Source: Lachnospiraceae bacterium
GTDB taxonomy: Bacteria > Bacillota > Clostridia > Lachnospirales > Lachnospiraceae
Direction of reading: 5' to 3'
DNA length: 49,901 bases
Assembly: GCA_022799355.1 (NCBI GenBank)
Contig: JAAWOG010000021.1
Location: 1 to 49,901, forward strand
Positions 42,294 to 49,802 of this stretch are shown here, piece by piece. Numbering within the stretch: position 1 is the first letter of the stretch; each line of letters starts with the position of its first letter. The notes beneath the pieces were generated by a model, which saw only the letters and a list, made by a program, of their open reading frames with translations, searched no databases and was not told where the DNA came from. Made by a program: the position numbers and the translations under genes.

Positions 42294-42574
42294 GCTGTTC
42301 TCCGAAGGATAAAATGCTGTTCAGGTAAGTCTGTTATTTTAGTATACCCCAAAACGTAATTTGCTGGCAATGCATTTATATAAAAACCGGCGCAGCAAAT
42401 GCCCTTTCGTTGTAAATTTTTTAGAAATTTTTTGAAAAATGTCAAAACCTATTGAAATTAGAAGAAAAATCATACATACTAAAACATGTGGCTTTAGTGT
42501 GTTGAAGGAAGAAGCTGCGGAAAAAGACAGGTGACATAAATAACACATGTTATGAATAGATTGGAATATCGGCT
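42294..42574. other. divergent intergenic region
   Basis: An AT-rich spacer of 281 bp between the acyltransferase and esterase genes. It holds a minus-strand promoter (42341-42370) and a weaker plus-strand candidate (TTGAAA at about 42453-42458 with CATACT 17 bp later). No small gene or recognised RNA. Confidence 0.5.
42341..42370 (-). promoter_or_regulatory. putative sigma-A promoter of the acyltransferase operon
   Basis: On the minus strand TTGCCA (42370-42365) and TATACT (42346-42341), 18-bp spacer. Confidence 0.55.
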
Positions 42575-43480
42575 ATGGCGATTAGTAAAAAAAATCAGGG
42601 GTTATTGAATCTTGTAAAAAGAGTACATGGCGTTGTGGAAAATGTGGATATCGAAAAGCACAGACAGTCTCAGGATCAGCTTGGCGCTCTGTTCGGGCAG
42701 AATAAGGCGGTGGTGATCAAAGAGGTGGATATCGGCGGGATGTATGGGGAGTGGCTCTGCGTGAACAGGGCGCATATGAAGAAGTATGTTATCCTGTACT
42801 GTCACGGCGGCGGCTATTCCACCGGCAGCAGCCTTTACGGGAGGACGCTGACCACCAGACTGGCTTCCTGCACTTCCATGGATGTGCTCAGCTTTGATTA
42901 CCGGCTGGCGCCGGAGCATCCTTACCCGGCAGCCATAGAAGATGCCATGAAAACCTGGAATCATCTGATGATGTACGGCTACGGCGCGAGGGACGTGATC
43001 CTGGCGGGGGATTCCGCGGGAGGCAATCTGGCACTGGCGCTGACGCACCGCCTGAAAGAAGAGGGAAGGCTTCTGCCCAGGGGGATTGTTCTGCTCTCGC
43101 CCTGGACGGATCTGACATCGTCCGGTAAATCCCATCAGGCAAAAGAGGGGATCGATCCGGTGTTAAATGCTGCCTATTTGCAGGAAGCGATCGGAAATTA
43201 TCTGGGAGAGGACTATCCTCCGGAGCTTTTGAGAGAGCCGGCGGTTTCTCCTTTGTTCGGGAATTTTGAGGGGTTTCCGCCGACTTATATCCAGGTTGGA
43301 GATCAGGAGATTTTGCAGAGCGACAGCGAACTGCTCTATAAAAAGATGAGTCAGGCGGGGGTGAACGTAACGCTTGACGTGTTCAAAGGCATGTGGCATG
43401 TGTTCCAGATGTCTCCCTTTAAGACGGCGACGGAAGCCATGGATAAAAACGCGGAGTTTATTTTCAGTATCTGCAGATAA
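42575..43480 (+). CDS. alpha/beta hydrolase, HSL/esterase family IV
   Basis: A 301-aa enzyme with the oxyanion motif HGGGYSTGSS (about residues 75-84), YRLAPEHPYPAA, the nucleophile elbow GDSAGGN (about 147-153), a catalytic Asp in QVGDQEIL and His in MWHVFQM. Together these form a complete Ser-Asp-His triad of the hormone-sensitive-lipase group. It has no signal peptide, so it acts in the cytoplasm on a short-chain or branched ester. It is divergent from the acyltransferase, suggesting it removes the ester that enzyme makes. Confidence 0.9.
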   Translation: MAISKKNQGLLNLVKRVHGVVENVDIEKHRQSQDQLGALFGQNKAVVIKEVDIGGMYGEWLCVNRAHMKKYVILYCHGGGYSTGSSLYGRTLTTRLASCTSMDVLSFDYRLAPEHPYPAAIEDAMKTWNHLMMYGYGARDVILAGDSAGGNLALALTHRLKEEGRLLPRGIVLLSPWTDLTSSGKSHQAKEGIDPVLNAAYLQEAIGNYLGEDYPPELLREPAVSPLFGNFEGFPPTYIQVGDQEILQSDSELLYKKMSQAGVNVTLDVFKGMWHVFQMSPFKTATEAMDKNAEFIFSICR

Positions 43481-43529
43481 CATAGGATAAATATGGTACA
43501 TATGATGTGGAAAACAAGAGGAGTTCAAA

Positions 43530-44558
43530 ATGGAAATGGAATTTTTACGGAAACTTCCGACTCCTTCGGAGATTAAGGAAGAATTTCCTTTACATACGGA
43601 AATCGAACGGATCAAAGCGGAAAGGGATAAAATCGTTAAGGATATATTTGAGGGAAAGGATGACAGGCTCCTGCTGATTATCGGTCCCTGCTCGGCGGAC
43701 AATGAAGACGCTGTGCTGGATTATCTCTGCAGGCTGCAAAAGGCGGCGGAGAAGGTGAAAGATAGAATTTTTGTGGTGCCCAGAATTTATACCAACAAGC
43801 CGAGAACCATCGGAGCGGGGTATAAGGGGATGCTGCATCAGCCCGATCCGGAGCAGGGGACGGATATGTTAAAGGGCATTATTGCCATCCGGGAGCTGCA
43901 TACGAGAGCGGTGAAGGAGACAGGTTTTACCTGTGCGGATGAAATGCTCTATCCGGAAAACCACCGTTATTTATCGGACCTTCTGGCTTATGTGGCGGTG
44001 GGAGCGCGTTCCGTGGAGGATCAGCAGCACAGGCTTACGGCCAGCGGCCTGGGGATTCCGGTGGGCATGAAAAACCCCACGGGGGGAGATCTTATCGTGA
44101 TGATGAATTCCATGATCGCAGCCCAGAGCGGGCATACGTTTCTCTACCGCGGCTGGGAAGTGCGGACAAAAGGCAACCCTCATGCCCATGCGATTCTGCG
44201 GGGGTATGTGGATAAGTTCGGGAGAAATATGCCCAATTATCATTATGAGGATCTGCGGCATGTACTGGAACTTTACCACGAGAGGGAGTTTGAGAATCCT
44301 GCGGTGATCATCGACACAAACCACTCCAATTCCGGTAAGGAGTATATGGAACAGATCCGGATCAGCAAGGATGTGATACATAGCTGCCGTATGTCGGGAG
44401 AGATCAGGCGGCTTGTAAAGGGGCTGATGATAGAGAGTTATATTGAGGACGGCGCACAGAAAGTAGGCGGGCATTGTTACGGAAAGTCCATAACCGATCC
44501 CTGCCTCGGCTGGGATAAGTCCGAGCGGCTGATCTATGAACTGGCGGAAGCATGGTAA
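43530..44558 (+). CDS. 3-deoxy-7-phosphoheptulonate synthase, AroG type
   Basis: First enzyme of the shikimate pathway (PEP plus erythrose 4-phosphate). A 342-aa class I DAHP synthase of the AroF/G/H type. Metal ligands are visible in IIGPCSADN (Cys), DTNHSNSGK (His), IESYIEDG (Glu) and SITDPCLGW (Asp). The PEP/substrate stretch VPRIYTNKPRT is intact. The allosteric N-terminus MEMEFLRKLPTPSEIKEE resembles that of feedback-regulated enterobacterial isozymes, so feedback by an aromatic amino acid is likely; the effector is not determined. Ribosome site AAGAGGAG. It stands alone between an esterase and an MBOAT gene, and no aro operon is in view. Confidence 0.95.
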   Translation: MEMEFLRKLPTPSEIKEEFPLHTEIERIKAERDKIVKDIFEGKDDRLLLIIGPCSADNEDAVLDYLCRLQKAAEKVKDRIFVVPRIYTNKPRTIGAGYKGMLHQPDPEQGTDMLKGIIAIRELHTRAVKETGFTCADEMLYPENHRYLSDLLAYVAVGARSVEDQQHRLTASGLGIPVGMKNPTGGDLIVMMNSMIAAQSGHTFLYRGWEVRTKGNPHAHAILRGYVDKFGRNMPNYHYEDLRHVLELYHEREFENPAVIIDTNHSNSGKEYMEQIRISKDVIHSCRMSGEIRRLVKGLMIESYIEDGAQKVGGHCYGKSITDPCLGWDKSERLIYELAEAW

Positions 44559-44626
44559 AAGAGACTTGCTGGGAATGCTGCTGTGGGACATAGATCATGC
44601 AGCAGCCGGAGAGGAGCGAAAAGGAT

Positions 44627-46039
44627 ATGGTATTCAGCAGTTTAGAATTTTTGTTCCTGTTTCTGCCGTTGTTTTTATTGGTATATTATCTGCTGCCGCT
44701 GAGAGGGAAAAATATTTTCCTGTTTTTGGGCAGCCTGGTTTTTTATGGTTTCGGGATATCCTGGAATGTTTATTATCTGGCGCTTATTGTGGCCTCCGTG
44801 TTTCTCAATTTTATGGCGGCAAAGGGAATTGAGGGCTGCAGGAGAAGAAGCAGGATAAAAAACGGAGAGGAGTTTGACGGAAAAAGGAGCGCAGGCGAGA
44901 GGGTGATCCTGATTCTGAGTCTGTGTTATAATTTCGGACTTCTTTTGTTTTTCAAATACGCGGGCTTTTTTGTGGATCAGATTATTCTGCCCATCGGGAT
45001 CAGCTTTTATACGTTCCAGATTACTTCTTATCTGATTGATGTATACAACAGAAAGACCAGGGCGGAGCAGGATGTGATCCGTCTGGGGGCTTATCTGACC
45101 ATGTTTCCGCAGTTGATCGCAGGTCCCATCGTGACCTACGGTGAAGTGCATAAACAGCTCAGAAAACGGAAGATTTCACTGATGGGCTGCAATCACGGCC
45201 TGCAGATTTTTACGCTGGGGCTTGGGTTTAAAGTACTTCTTGCAAACCAGCTCGGCAATCTCTGGGAGGATGTGCAGACGATTGGTTATGAGAGCATTTC
45301 GACGCCGCTGGCGTGGCTGGGCATCCTGGCTTACAGCCTGCAGATTTATTTTGACTTTTACGGGTATTCCCTGATGGCGGTAGGGCTGGGCAAGCTCCTC
45401 GGGTTTCGGATTCCCGATAACTTCCGCCAGCCCTATATGGCGCTCTCCATGACGGAGTTCTGGCGCCGCTGGCATATTACACTGGGGCGATGGTTTAAGG
45501 AGTATGTCTATATTCCGCTGGGAGGAAACAGAAAAGGGAAGCTGCGGCAGATGTTCAATATGCTGGCAGTCTGGCTTTTGACAGGACTCTGGCACGGGGC
45601 AAACTGGAATTTTATCGCCTGGGGACTTTTGCTGTTCCTGATACTCAGTATCGAAAAGGCGGGGCTTTTGAAGCTGCTGGAGAGATGGAAATTACTGGGG
45701 CATCTGTATATGTGCTTTCTGATTCCCGTGAGCTGGGCGCTGTTTGGGATCACGAACCCTGTGCAGCTGCGGATCTATATGCTGAAACTGTTTCCCTTTT
45801 TCTCGGGGAGCGGCGCCCATGAGGCGGTGGTCTTCCGGGGAGATTTTGAGAAATATATCGGTATGTACGGGATCGGGCTGGTCATTGGGCTGATCTGCTG
45901 TACAGGTCTTGTGGAAAAGATTTTTATCAGGTGGAGAAACAGGTTCTGGATGTCGGTTTTGCTGCTTATCGTGTTCGGGGCATCGGTATTTTGTATGTAC
46001 AGAGGACTGAATGATCCGTTTTTGTATTACAGATTTTAG
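44627..46039 (+). CDS. MBOAT-family O-acyltransferase (AlgI-like)
   Basis: A 470-aa membrane protein starting at ATG 44627 (MVFSSLEFLFLFLP), the usual AlgI/DltB-type opening. About 10-12 hydrophobic segments. Seen: the cytosolic ILPIGISFYTFQITSYLIDV and MFPQLIAGPIVTY blocks, WRRWHITLGRWFKEYVYIP, and the active-site His in LTGLWHGANWNFI (about residue 321). It probably moves an acyl (acetyl) group across the membrane for attachment to a cell-wall polymer or exopolysaccharide. The SGNH protein encoded 38 bp downstream would complete the transfer. The long overlapping frame at 44536 is not real. Confidence 0.92.
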   Translation: MVFSSLEFLFLFLPLFLLVYYLLPLRGKNIFLFLGSLVFYGFGISWNVYYLALIVASVFLNFMAAKGIEGCRRRSRIKNGEEFDGKRSAGERVILILSLCYNFGLLLFFKYAGFFVDQIILPIGISFYTFQITSYLIDVYNRKTRAEQDVIRLGAYLTMFPQLIAGPIVTYGEVHKQLRKRKISLMGCNHGLQIFTLGLGFKVLLANQLGNLWEDVQTIGYESISTPLAWLGILAYSLQIYFDFYGYSLMAVGLGKLLGFRIPDNFRQPYMALSMTEFWRRWHITLGRWFKEYVYIPLGGNRKGKLRQMFNMLAVWLLTGLWHGANWNFIAWGLLLFLILSIEKAGLLKLLERWKLLGHLYMCFLIPVSWALFGITNPVQLRIYMLKLFPFFSGSGAHEAVVFRGDFEKYIGMYGIGLVIGLICCTGLVEKIFIRWRNRFWMSVLLLIVFGASVFCMYRGLNDPFLYYRF

Positions 46040-46077
46040 AAAAGTGCGGACAGAATCGACAATAGATGGGGTTATAT

Positions 46078-46929
46078 ATGCGAAAATATCATTATCTGAT
46101 CTTGTTTATGATTGGATTTCTTGTGTTATTGCCTTTTGTGCTGCACAAGTTATATACGGAACAGGAAAAAAATACGGAAACTTTTGGGGAGGTGCCCGTG
46201 GTGGAGGCGGAAGATCCTGCCGATGAGGAGAGCCTTTCGGAAGGGGCGGATACGGTCTCGGGAAATGATACCATATCCGGAAATGACACGGTCTCGGGGA
46301 ATGATACGGTATCCGGGAATGATGCGCAGGAAGAGGCCGCGGAGGAGCCGGGGGAGGTACTGCCGCCGGAGGAGTTTTTCAGGAATACGCTGTTTATCGG
46401 GGATTCCCGTACCATGGGACTGGCGGAGTATGCAGATATCGGGGATGCGGTAGTCTTTGCCAACACGGGTATGAACATCTACCGTCTGTATTCGCTGAAA
46501 AATGCGGTGCGGGATCAGGAACTTTACCTGGAGGATATCCTTGCCGGGAATCAGTACGACAAGATTTATCTGATGCTGGGCATCAATGAACTGGGATACG
46601 ATGAGGGGCAGACCGTAAAGCGTTTTGAGGAGGAGGTCCTGAAATTACGGGAGTTGCAGCCGGATGCGGAGATTGTGCTGGAGGCAAATCTGCATGTGAC
46701 CACGCCCCGTTCGGAGCGGGATGAGATCTTCAATAATGACGGGATCAACAGGATCAATGAACATATCCGGCAGATCGCGGAGAAATATGGCTTTGGCTAT
46801 ATCGATGTGAATGAAATTTATGATGATGACACAGGCGGGCTGAATCCGAAGTACACCCACGATGAGGTACATGTGCTGGGAAAATATTATCAGCAGTGGG
46901 CGGACTGGATCAGGGAAAACAGAATTTAA
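46078..46929 (+). CDS. membrane-anchored SGNH/GDSL hydrolase-type acyltransferase partner
   Basis: A 283-aa protein starting at ATG 46078, 6 bp after GGGG; ATG 46066 lacks a ribosome site. One N-terminal TM helix (about residues 5-24) anchors the domain outside. A low-complexity linker with four DTVSGN repeats (about 58-81) leads to an SGNH domain: block I FIGDSRTMG (Ser nucleophile, about 107), block III-like LGINELG, and block V DEVHVLGKYY (Asp/His pair). The usual GxND of block III is GINE, as in several SGNH acyltransferases. Partner of the MBOAT protein for O-acetylation of a surface polymer. Confidence 0.88.
   Translation: MRKYHYLILFMIGFLVLLPFVLHKLYTEQEKNTETFGEVPVVEAEDPADEESLSEGADTVSGNDTISGNDTVSGNDTVSGNDAQEEAAEEPGEVLPPEEFFRNTLFIGDSRTMGLAEYADIGDAVVFANTGMNIYRLYSLKNAVRDQELYLEDILAGNQYDKIYLMLGINELGYDEGQTVKRFEEEVLKLRELQPDAEIVLEANLHVTTPRSERDEIFNNDGINRINEHIRQIAEKYGFGYIDVNEIYDDDTGGLNPKYTHDEVHVLGKYYQQWADWIRENRI
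46249..46320 (+). repeat. four 18-bp tandem repeats coding DTVSGN
   Basis: Four in-frame copies of an 18-bp unit (GATACGGTCTCGGGAAAT and variants). They encode (DTV/ISGN)4 in the stalk of the SGNH protein. The copies differ at silent positions, so they are not freshly duplicated. Confidence 0.85.
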
Positions 46930-46934
46930 AATTT

Positions 46935-47015
46935 AAAAAATCTTTTTGAAACTTTTTGCGGCAGGTATTGGTCTAATGGGTACGAATTCGGAAAATGTTT
47001 TAAAAAGATTTTTTT
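46935..47015 (+). terminator. inverted repeat overlapping an ECF promoter
   Basis: AAAAAATCTTTTTGAAAC (46935-46952) pairs with GTTTTAAAAAGATTTTTT (46997-47014), one wobble, and T's follow. It could terminate the MBOAT-SGNH transcript. Its left arm covers the -35 element of the ECF promoter and its loop covers the expected start, so transcripts from that promoter would lack the left arm. Confidence 0.5.
46947..46977 (+). promoter_or_regulatory. ECF-type sigma promoter before the sigma factor gene
   Basis: TGAAAC (46947-46952) followed by TTTTT, then GTCTAAT (46971-46977) after an 18-bp spacer. This matches the AAC / CGTC pattern of Firmicute ECF sigma factors and suggests autoregulation. Confidence 0.7.
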
Positions 47016-47053
47016 ATTGTTGTCAGGAATCAGTTTAGCGGCAGGAGGTTGTG

Positions 47054-47530
47054 ATGAGAAGCGGGAAGGAAGAAGCGGTGAGGAAGGTACTGCTGGAAAA
47101 TTACGAGAGGTATTACAGGCTGGCATTTTCCTATGTGCACCAGGAGGCGGATGCCATGGATATTGTGCAGGAGGGAGCCTACAGGGCAATGCTGAAAGCG
47201 GATACTCTTCGGGATGAGGCGTTTGCGGGAACCTGGGTGTACCGGATTATGATCAATGAGGCAAAGGAATATTTGAGAAAGAGCCGGAGAGAGTCCGTGG
47301 AGATAGATGAGAATCTGATGGCGGCGGGAGAGCATTACAGGGATTTGGATCTGCATGATGCCATCGGGAGACTTCCGGAGCAGGAGAAAACGTTGATTAT
47401 TCTGCGGTATTTTGAGGATAAGCAGCTCTCGGAGATTGCGGAGATTCTGGAGGAGAATTTAAGCACGATAAAGAGCAGGCTTTACAGGACGCTGGGAAAG
47501 CTGCGGGAGGAGTTATCAGTATCTGCGTAA
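47054..47530 (+). CDS. ECF RNA polymerase sigma factor, SigV-like
   Basis: A 158-aa sigma-70 group 4 factor starting at ATG 47054 with AGGAGG 5 bp upstream. Region 2 is LAFSYVHQEADAMDIVQEGA (about residues 22-41) and WVYRIMINEAKEYLRKS. Region 4 is RLPEQEKTLIILRYFEDKQL, then SEIAEILEENLSTIKSRLYR. It is followed by a gene with the RsiV architecture, so it is most probably a SigV-type factor held by that anti-sigma and released when the cell surface is attacked (lysozyme in the Bacillus/Enterococcus/Clostridioides cases). Its own promoter looks ECF-dependent. Confidence 0.9.
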   Translation: MRSGKEEAVRKVLLENYERYYRLAFSYVHQEADAMDIVQEGAYRAMLKADTLRDEAFAGTWVYRIMINEAKEYLRKSRRESVEIDENLMAAGEHYRDLDLHDAIGRLPEQEKTLIILRYFEDKQLSEIAEILEENLSTIKSRLYRTLGKLREELSVSA

Positions 47531-47687
47531 GACGAAGGGAAGCCGGGGAAAGAGATATATGGTATATGCGGCGGAAGCTGATACCTGAAGAAAAGTTCGG
47601 AACCGGCCGGCGGAAAAATCTGAAGTGAATCAATTTAAGAGGGATCGCGGGATACCTCAGAGATGGGAAGAAAGGCGGGATATCAGA

Positions 47688-48722
47688 ATGAAGGAATACG
47701 GGAACATGGAGGAAAGGCTTTCGAGAGGAAGGGAAGATTATGAGAAGATTCCGGTGCCGGAGGAGATGAGGGCGAAACTGGAAGCCGGGATCGACAGGGC
47801 GCTGGCAGAAAAGGAGGAGATGAGGATGGCAGACAGGGAAAAGAGAATATCGGAGAACAGGAAGAAGCAAAATATGGAAAAAAAGAACAGAGGAAAAATA
47901 ACCGGGTTCCGTATTGCAGTGGCCGTGGCGGCAGCGGCGGCAATGGTGGTGATCCTGCCCAATACGGGGGCGGATGTTGCCCACGCCATGGGTTCTATTC
48001 CGGTGGTGGGAAAACTGTTTCAGGCGGTGACCTTCCGGGATTATCAGTATGAGAGCGACCGGTTTGACGCCGATGTGGAAGTTCCCCAGATCGTGGTAGG
48101 GGAGTCGGAGAAAGAGGCGGGAGAACAGGAAGGGACGGGAACAAAGCACAATGCGGCGGCGGATCAAAGCGGCGGAGCGGTTTCCGATGAATTACAGCAG
48201 ACCGTGGAGCAGATTAACTTTGATATTGAAAAGGTGACGGACCAGCTTATCAACGAATTTCAGGAACTGGCGGATGCCGGGGAAAGCTATGGTTCTTTGG
48301 AAATTCATCATGAGATAGTGACGGATAATGAAGCGTATTTTACGCTGAAGCTTTTCATCTATCAGGGTGCCGGAAGCGGCTATCAGAGATATAAAATATA
48401 TACCGTTGATAAAAAGACCGGAAAGCAGGTGCAAATCGGGGATCTGTTTGCGGAAGGCAGTGATTACAACGGGGTACTCAGTGAAAATATCAGGGATCAG
48501 ATGAGAGCGCAGATGGCGGAGGATGAGAATAAAGTCTACTGGGTGGATTACGAGGATGTGCCGGAATGGAATTTTGAGAGGCTGAAAGAGGACCAGAATT
48601 TCTACTTTGACGAGGCGGGAAATCTTGTGATCGTATTTGACGAGTATGAGGTGGCGCCCGGGTATATGGGAGCGCTGGAATTTACGGTGGAAAGGGCTGT
48701 GTTTGAAGAGATGTTGAAGTAG
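47688..48722 (+). CDS. RsiV-like anti-sigma factor (DUF3298-type extracellular domain)
   Basis: A 344-aa protein starting at ATG 47688, 6 bp after AAGGCGGGA; the frame reaches back to GTG 47625 without a ribosome site. The cytosolic N-terminus (REDYEKIPVPEEMRAKLEAG) is the usual anti-sigma helix. One TM segment lies at about residues 74-92 (FRIAVAVAAAAAMVVILP). The extracellular part has a short linker, then a domain with QQTVEQINFDIEKV, YQRYKIYTVDKKTGKQVQIG, LFAEGSDYNGVLSENI and NLVIVFDEYEVAPG, the pattern of DUF4163/DUF3298 proteins such as RsiV, which binds lysozyme. Proteolysis on ligand binding would free the sigma factor. Confidence 0.85.
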   Translation: MKEYGNMEERLSRGREDYEKIPVPEEMRAKLEAGIDRALAEKEEMRMADREKRISENRKKQNMEKKNRGKITGFRIAVAVAAAAAMVVILPNTGADVAHAMGSIPVVGKLFQAVTFRDYQYESDRFDADVEVPQIVVGESEKEAGEQEGTGTKHNAAADQSGGAVSDELQQTVEQINFDIEKVTDQLINEFQELADAGESYGSLEIHHEIVTDNEAYFTLKLFIYQGAGSGYQRYKIYTVDKKTGKQVQIGDLFAEGSDYNGVLSENIRDQMRAQMAEDENKVYWVDYEDVPEWNFERLKEDQNFYFDEAGNLVIVFDEYEVAPGYMGALEFTVERAVFEEMLK

Positions 48723-48770
48723 AGGGGAGCTTTTGTACCGGTGAATGGGAGTTAATGTAAAAAAATACCT

Positions 48771-48900
48771 GGTAGTGTAAAAAAGTTTGTGTCCATAAAA
48801 AATACCTCTTTTTTGGTAAGAATCAGGATATGACAATTCTTATCGAAAAGGAGGATTTTTATGTCGACGGTAAAGGAACAGATACGACAGCAGCCCCCAA
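48771..48900 (+). pseudogene. IS256-type element stub, truncated transposase start
   Basis: A segment GTGTAAAAAAGTTTGTGTCC (about 48775-48794) resembles the terminal repeat of Clostridial IS256-family elements. A hairpin with arms GGTAAGAAT and ATTCTTATC follows, then AAGGAGG and ATG 48861 with MSTVKEQIRQ, the typical start of these transposases. After about 11 codons the frame becomes unrelated and stops by 48932. The break coincides with the 3' end of the minus-strand toxin gene, so the rest of the element is gone. Identification rests on remembered motifs. Confidence 0.55.
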
Positions 48901-48901
48901 A

Positions 48902-49396
48902 TCAGTCACTCAACTTATCCAGCAATATCTGATAATGTTTTGGACTAATATGCCTTCCGGCTTTTTGTAAACCTTCAACACACTCTTTCACTTCATCTGC
49001 TGTCAGTTCATTTTCTTCATAGGCAGCTATAAGTATACCTATTGTCCCCATTATCTTAAAACCCATTTGAAAAGACACTGCTCTTCCCTTTGCTTCATCC
49101 ATCAGCAATACATCAGCGTTCTGCTCATCAGTCAGGATAATGGCTTCGCTCTCTCCCTGGTCAAGTCCGGTTGCTCTCTTGAGTATACTGGCGGATTCCG
49201 GATTTTTTACAGCCTTAACTTTGATAAATTGCTTTCGCCTGATTTGATCTGCTTCCAGTTTAAAACGTTCATCTGCTGTCAATTCATCAAATACTGCCTG
49301 CGGTATCAGAACCTGCCCGAATAGTTTTTCAAGTAAATCTATGTGATCTATTTTGAGAAGCGATATCAATGGTGTTGTATCCGATACAACTATCAT
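48902..49396 (-). CDS. PIN-like toxin, DUF3368 family
   Basis: A 164-aa protein starting MIVVSDTTPLISLLK. Acidic residues expected of a PIN ribonuclease are present: VSDTTPL (Asp 6), FDELTADER, LDQGESEAI and LLMDEAKGR. The DxxS/T-P-L opening and GESEAI are typical of DUF3368 proteins, which pair with UPF0175 antitoxins. It overlaps the antitoxin stop by 4 bases. It probably cleaves RNA when the partner is lost. The gene ends exactly where the IS256 stub is broken. Confidence 0.88.
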   Translation of the reverse strand: MIVVSDTTPLISLLKIDHIDLLEKLFGQVLIPQAVFDELTADERFKLEADQIRRKQFIKVKAVKNPESASILKRATGLDQGESEAIILTDEQNADVLLMDEAKGRAVSFQMGFKIMGTIGILIAAYEENELTADEVKECVEGLQKAGRHISPKHYQILLDKLSD

Positions 49397-49683
49397 TTTG
49401 CGGCCTCCCTTTTTTTCAACTGCCTGAAAGTCTCCAGTTCCAAATCGAGTTCATCCATTGTCATATCCAGATAGGAATATCCTAATTTGTCATAAATATC
49501 AATCAACTTGGATTTTCTGATTCCCAAAATTTCTGCCGCACCGCCATGCGATATAGTCTTGTTTAATATATACGGATACAGCAAAAGTGCATTTCTGATG
49601 AGTTCCGTCTCTGAGTCCATAGCCATCAAATATTTTGACATTCCTACCGGCACTTTTATTGTCACAGATTCAGTTGTTACCAT
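49393..49683 (-). CDS. UPF0175 family antitoxin
   Basis: A 96-aa protein starting MVTTESVTIKVPVGMSKYL, with a helix-turn-helix-like region (ISHGGAAEILGIRKSKLIDI, about residues 44-63) and a C-terminal helix ending LKKREAAK. The family regulates its own operon and neutralises DUF3368/PIN toxins. It is first in a two-gene operon with its own promoter. Confidence 0.85.
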   Translation of the reverse strand: MVTTESVTIKVPVGMSKYLMAMDSETELIRNALLLYPYILNKTISHGGAAEILGIRKSKLIDIYDKLGYSYLDMTMDELDLELETFRQLKKREAAK

Positions 49684-49745
49684 AACATCGCATCCTCTCT
49701 ATAATTTAAAAAAATTCAATATCACGTAAAATCCGCTTTTAGATT

Positions 49746-49774
49746 ATTATATACCAAAAAGGGTTTTCCCTCAA
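49746..49774 (-). promoter_or_regulatory. putative promoter of the toxin-antitoxin operon
   Basis: On the minus strand TTGAGG (49774-49769) and TATAAT (49751-49746), 17-bp spacer. AGGGAAAACCCT between them is a small palindrome and a possible antitoxin site. Confidence 0.6.
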
Positions 49775-49802
49775 TCAAATGTTGCTGCTTATGGGAGAAA
49801 AT

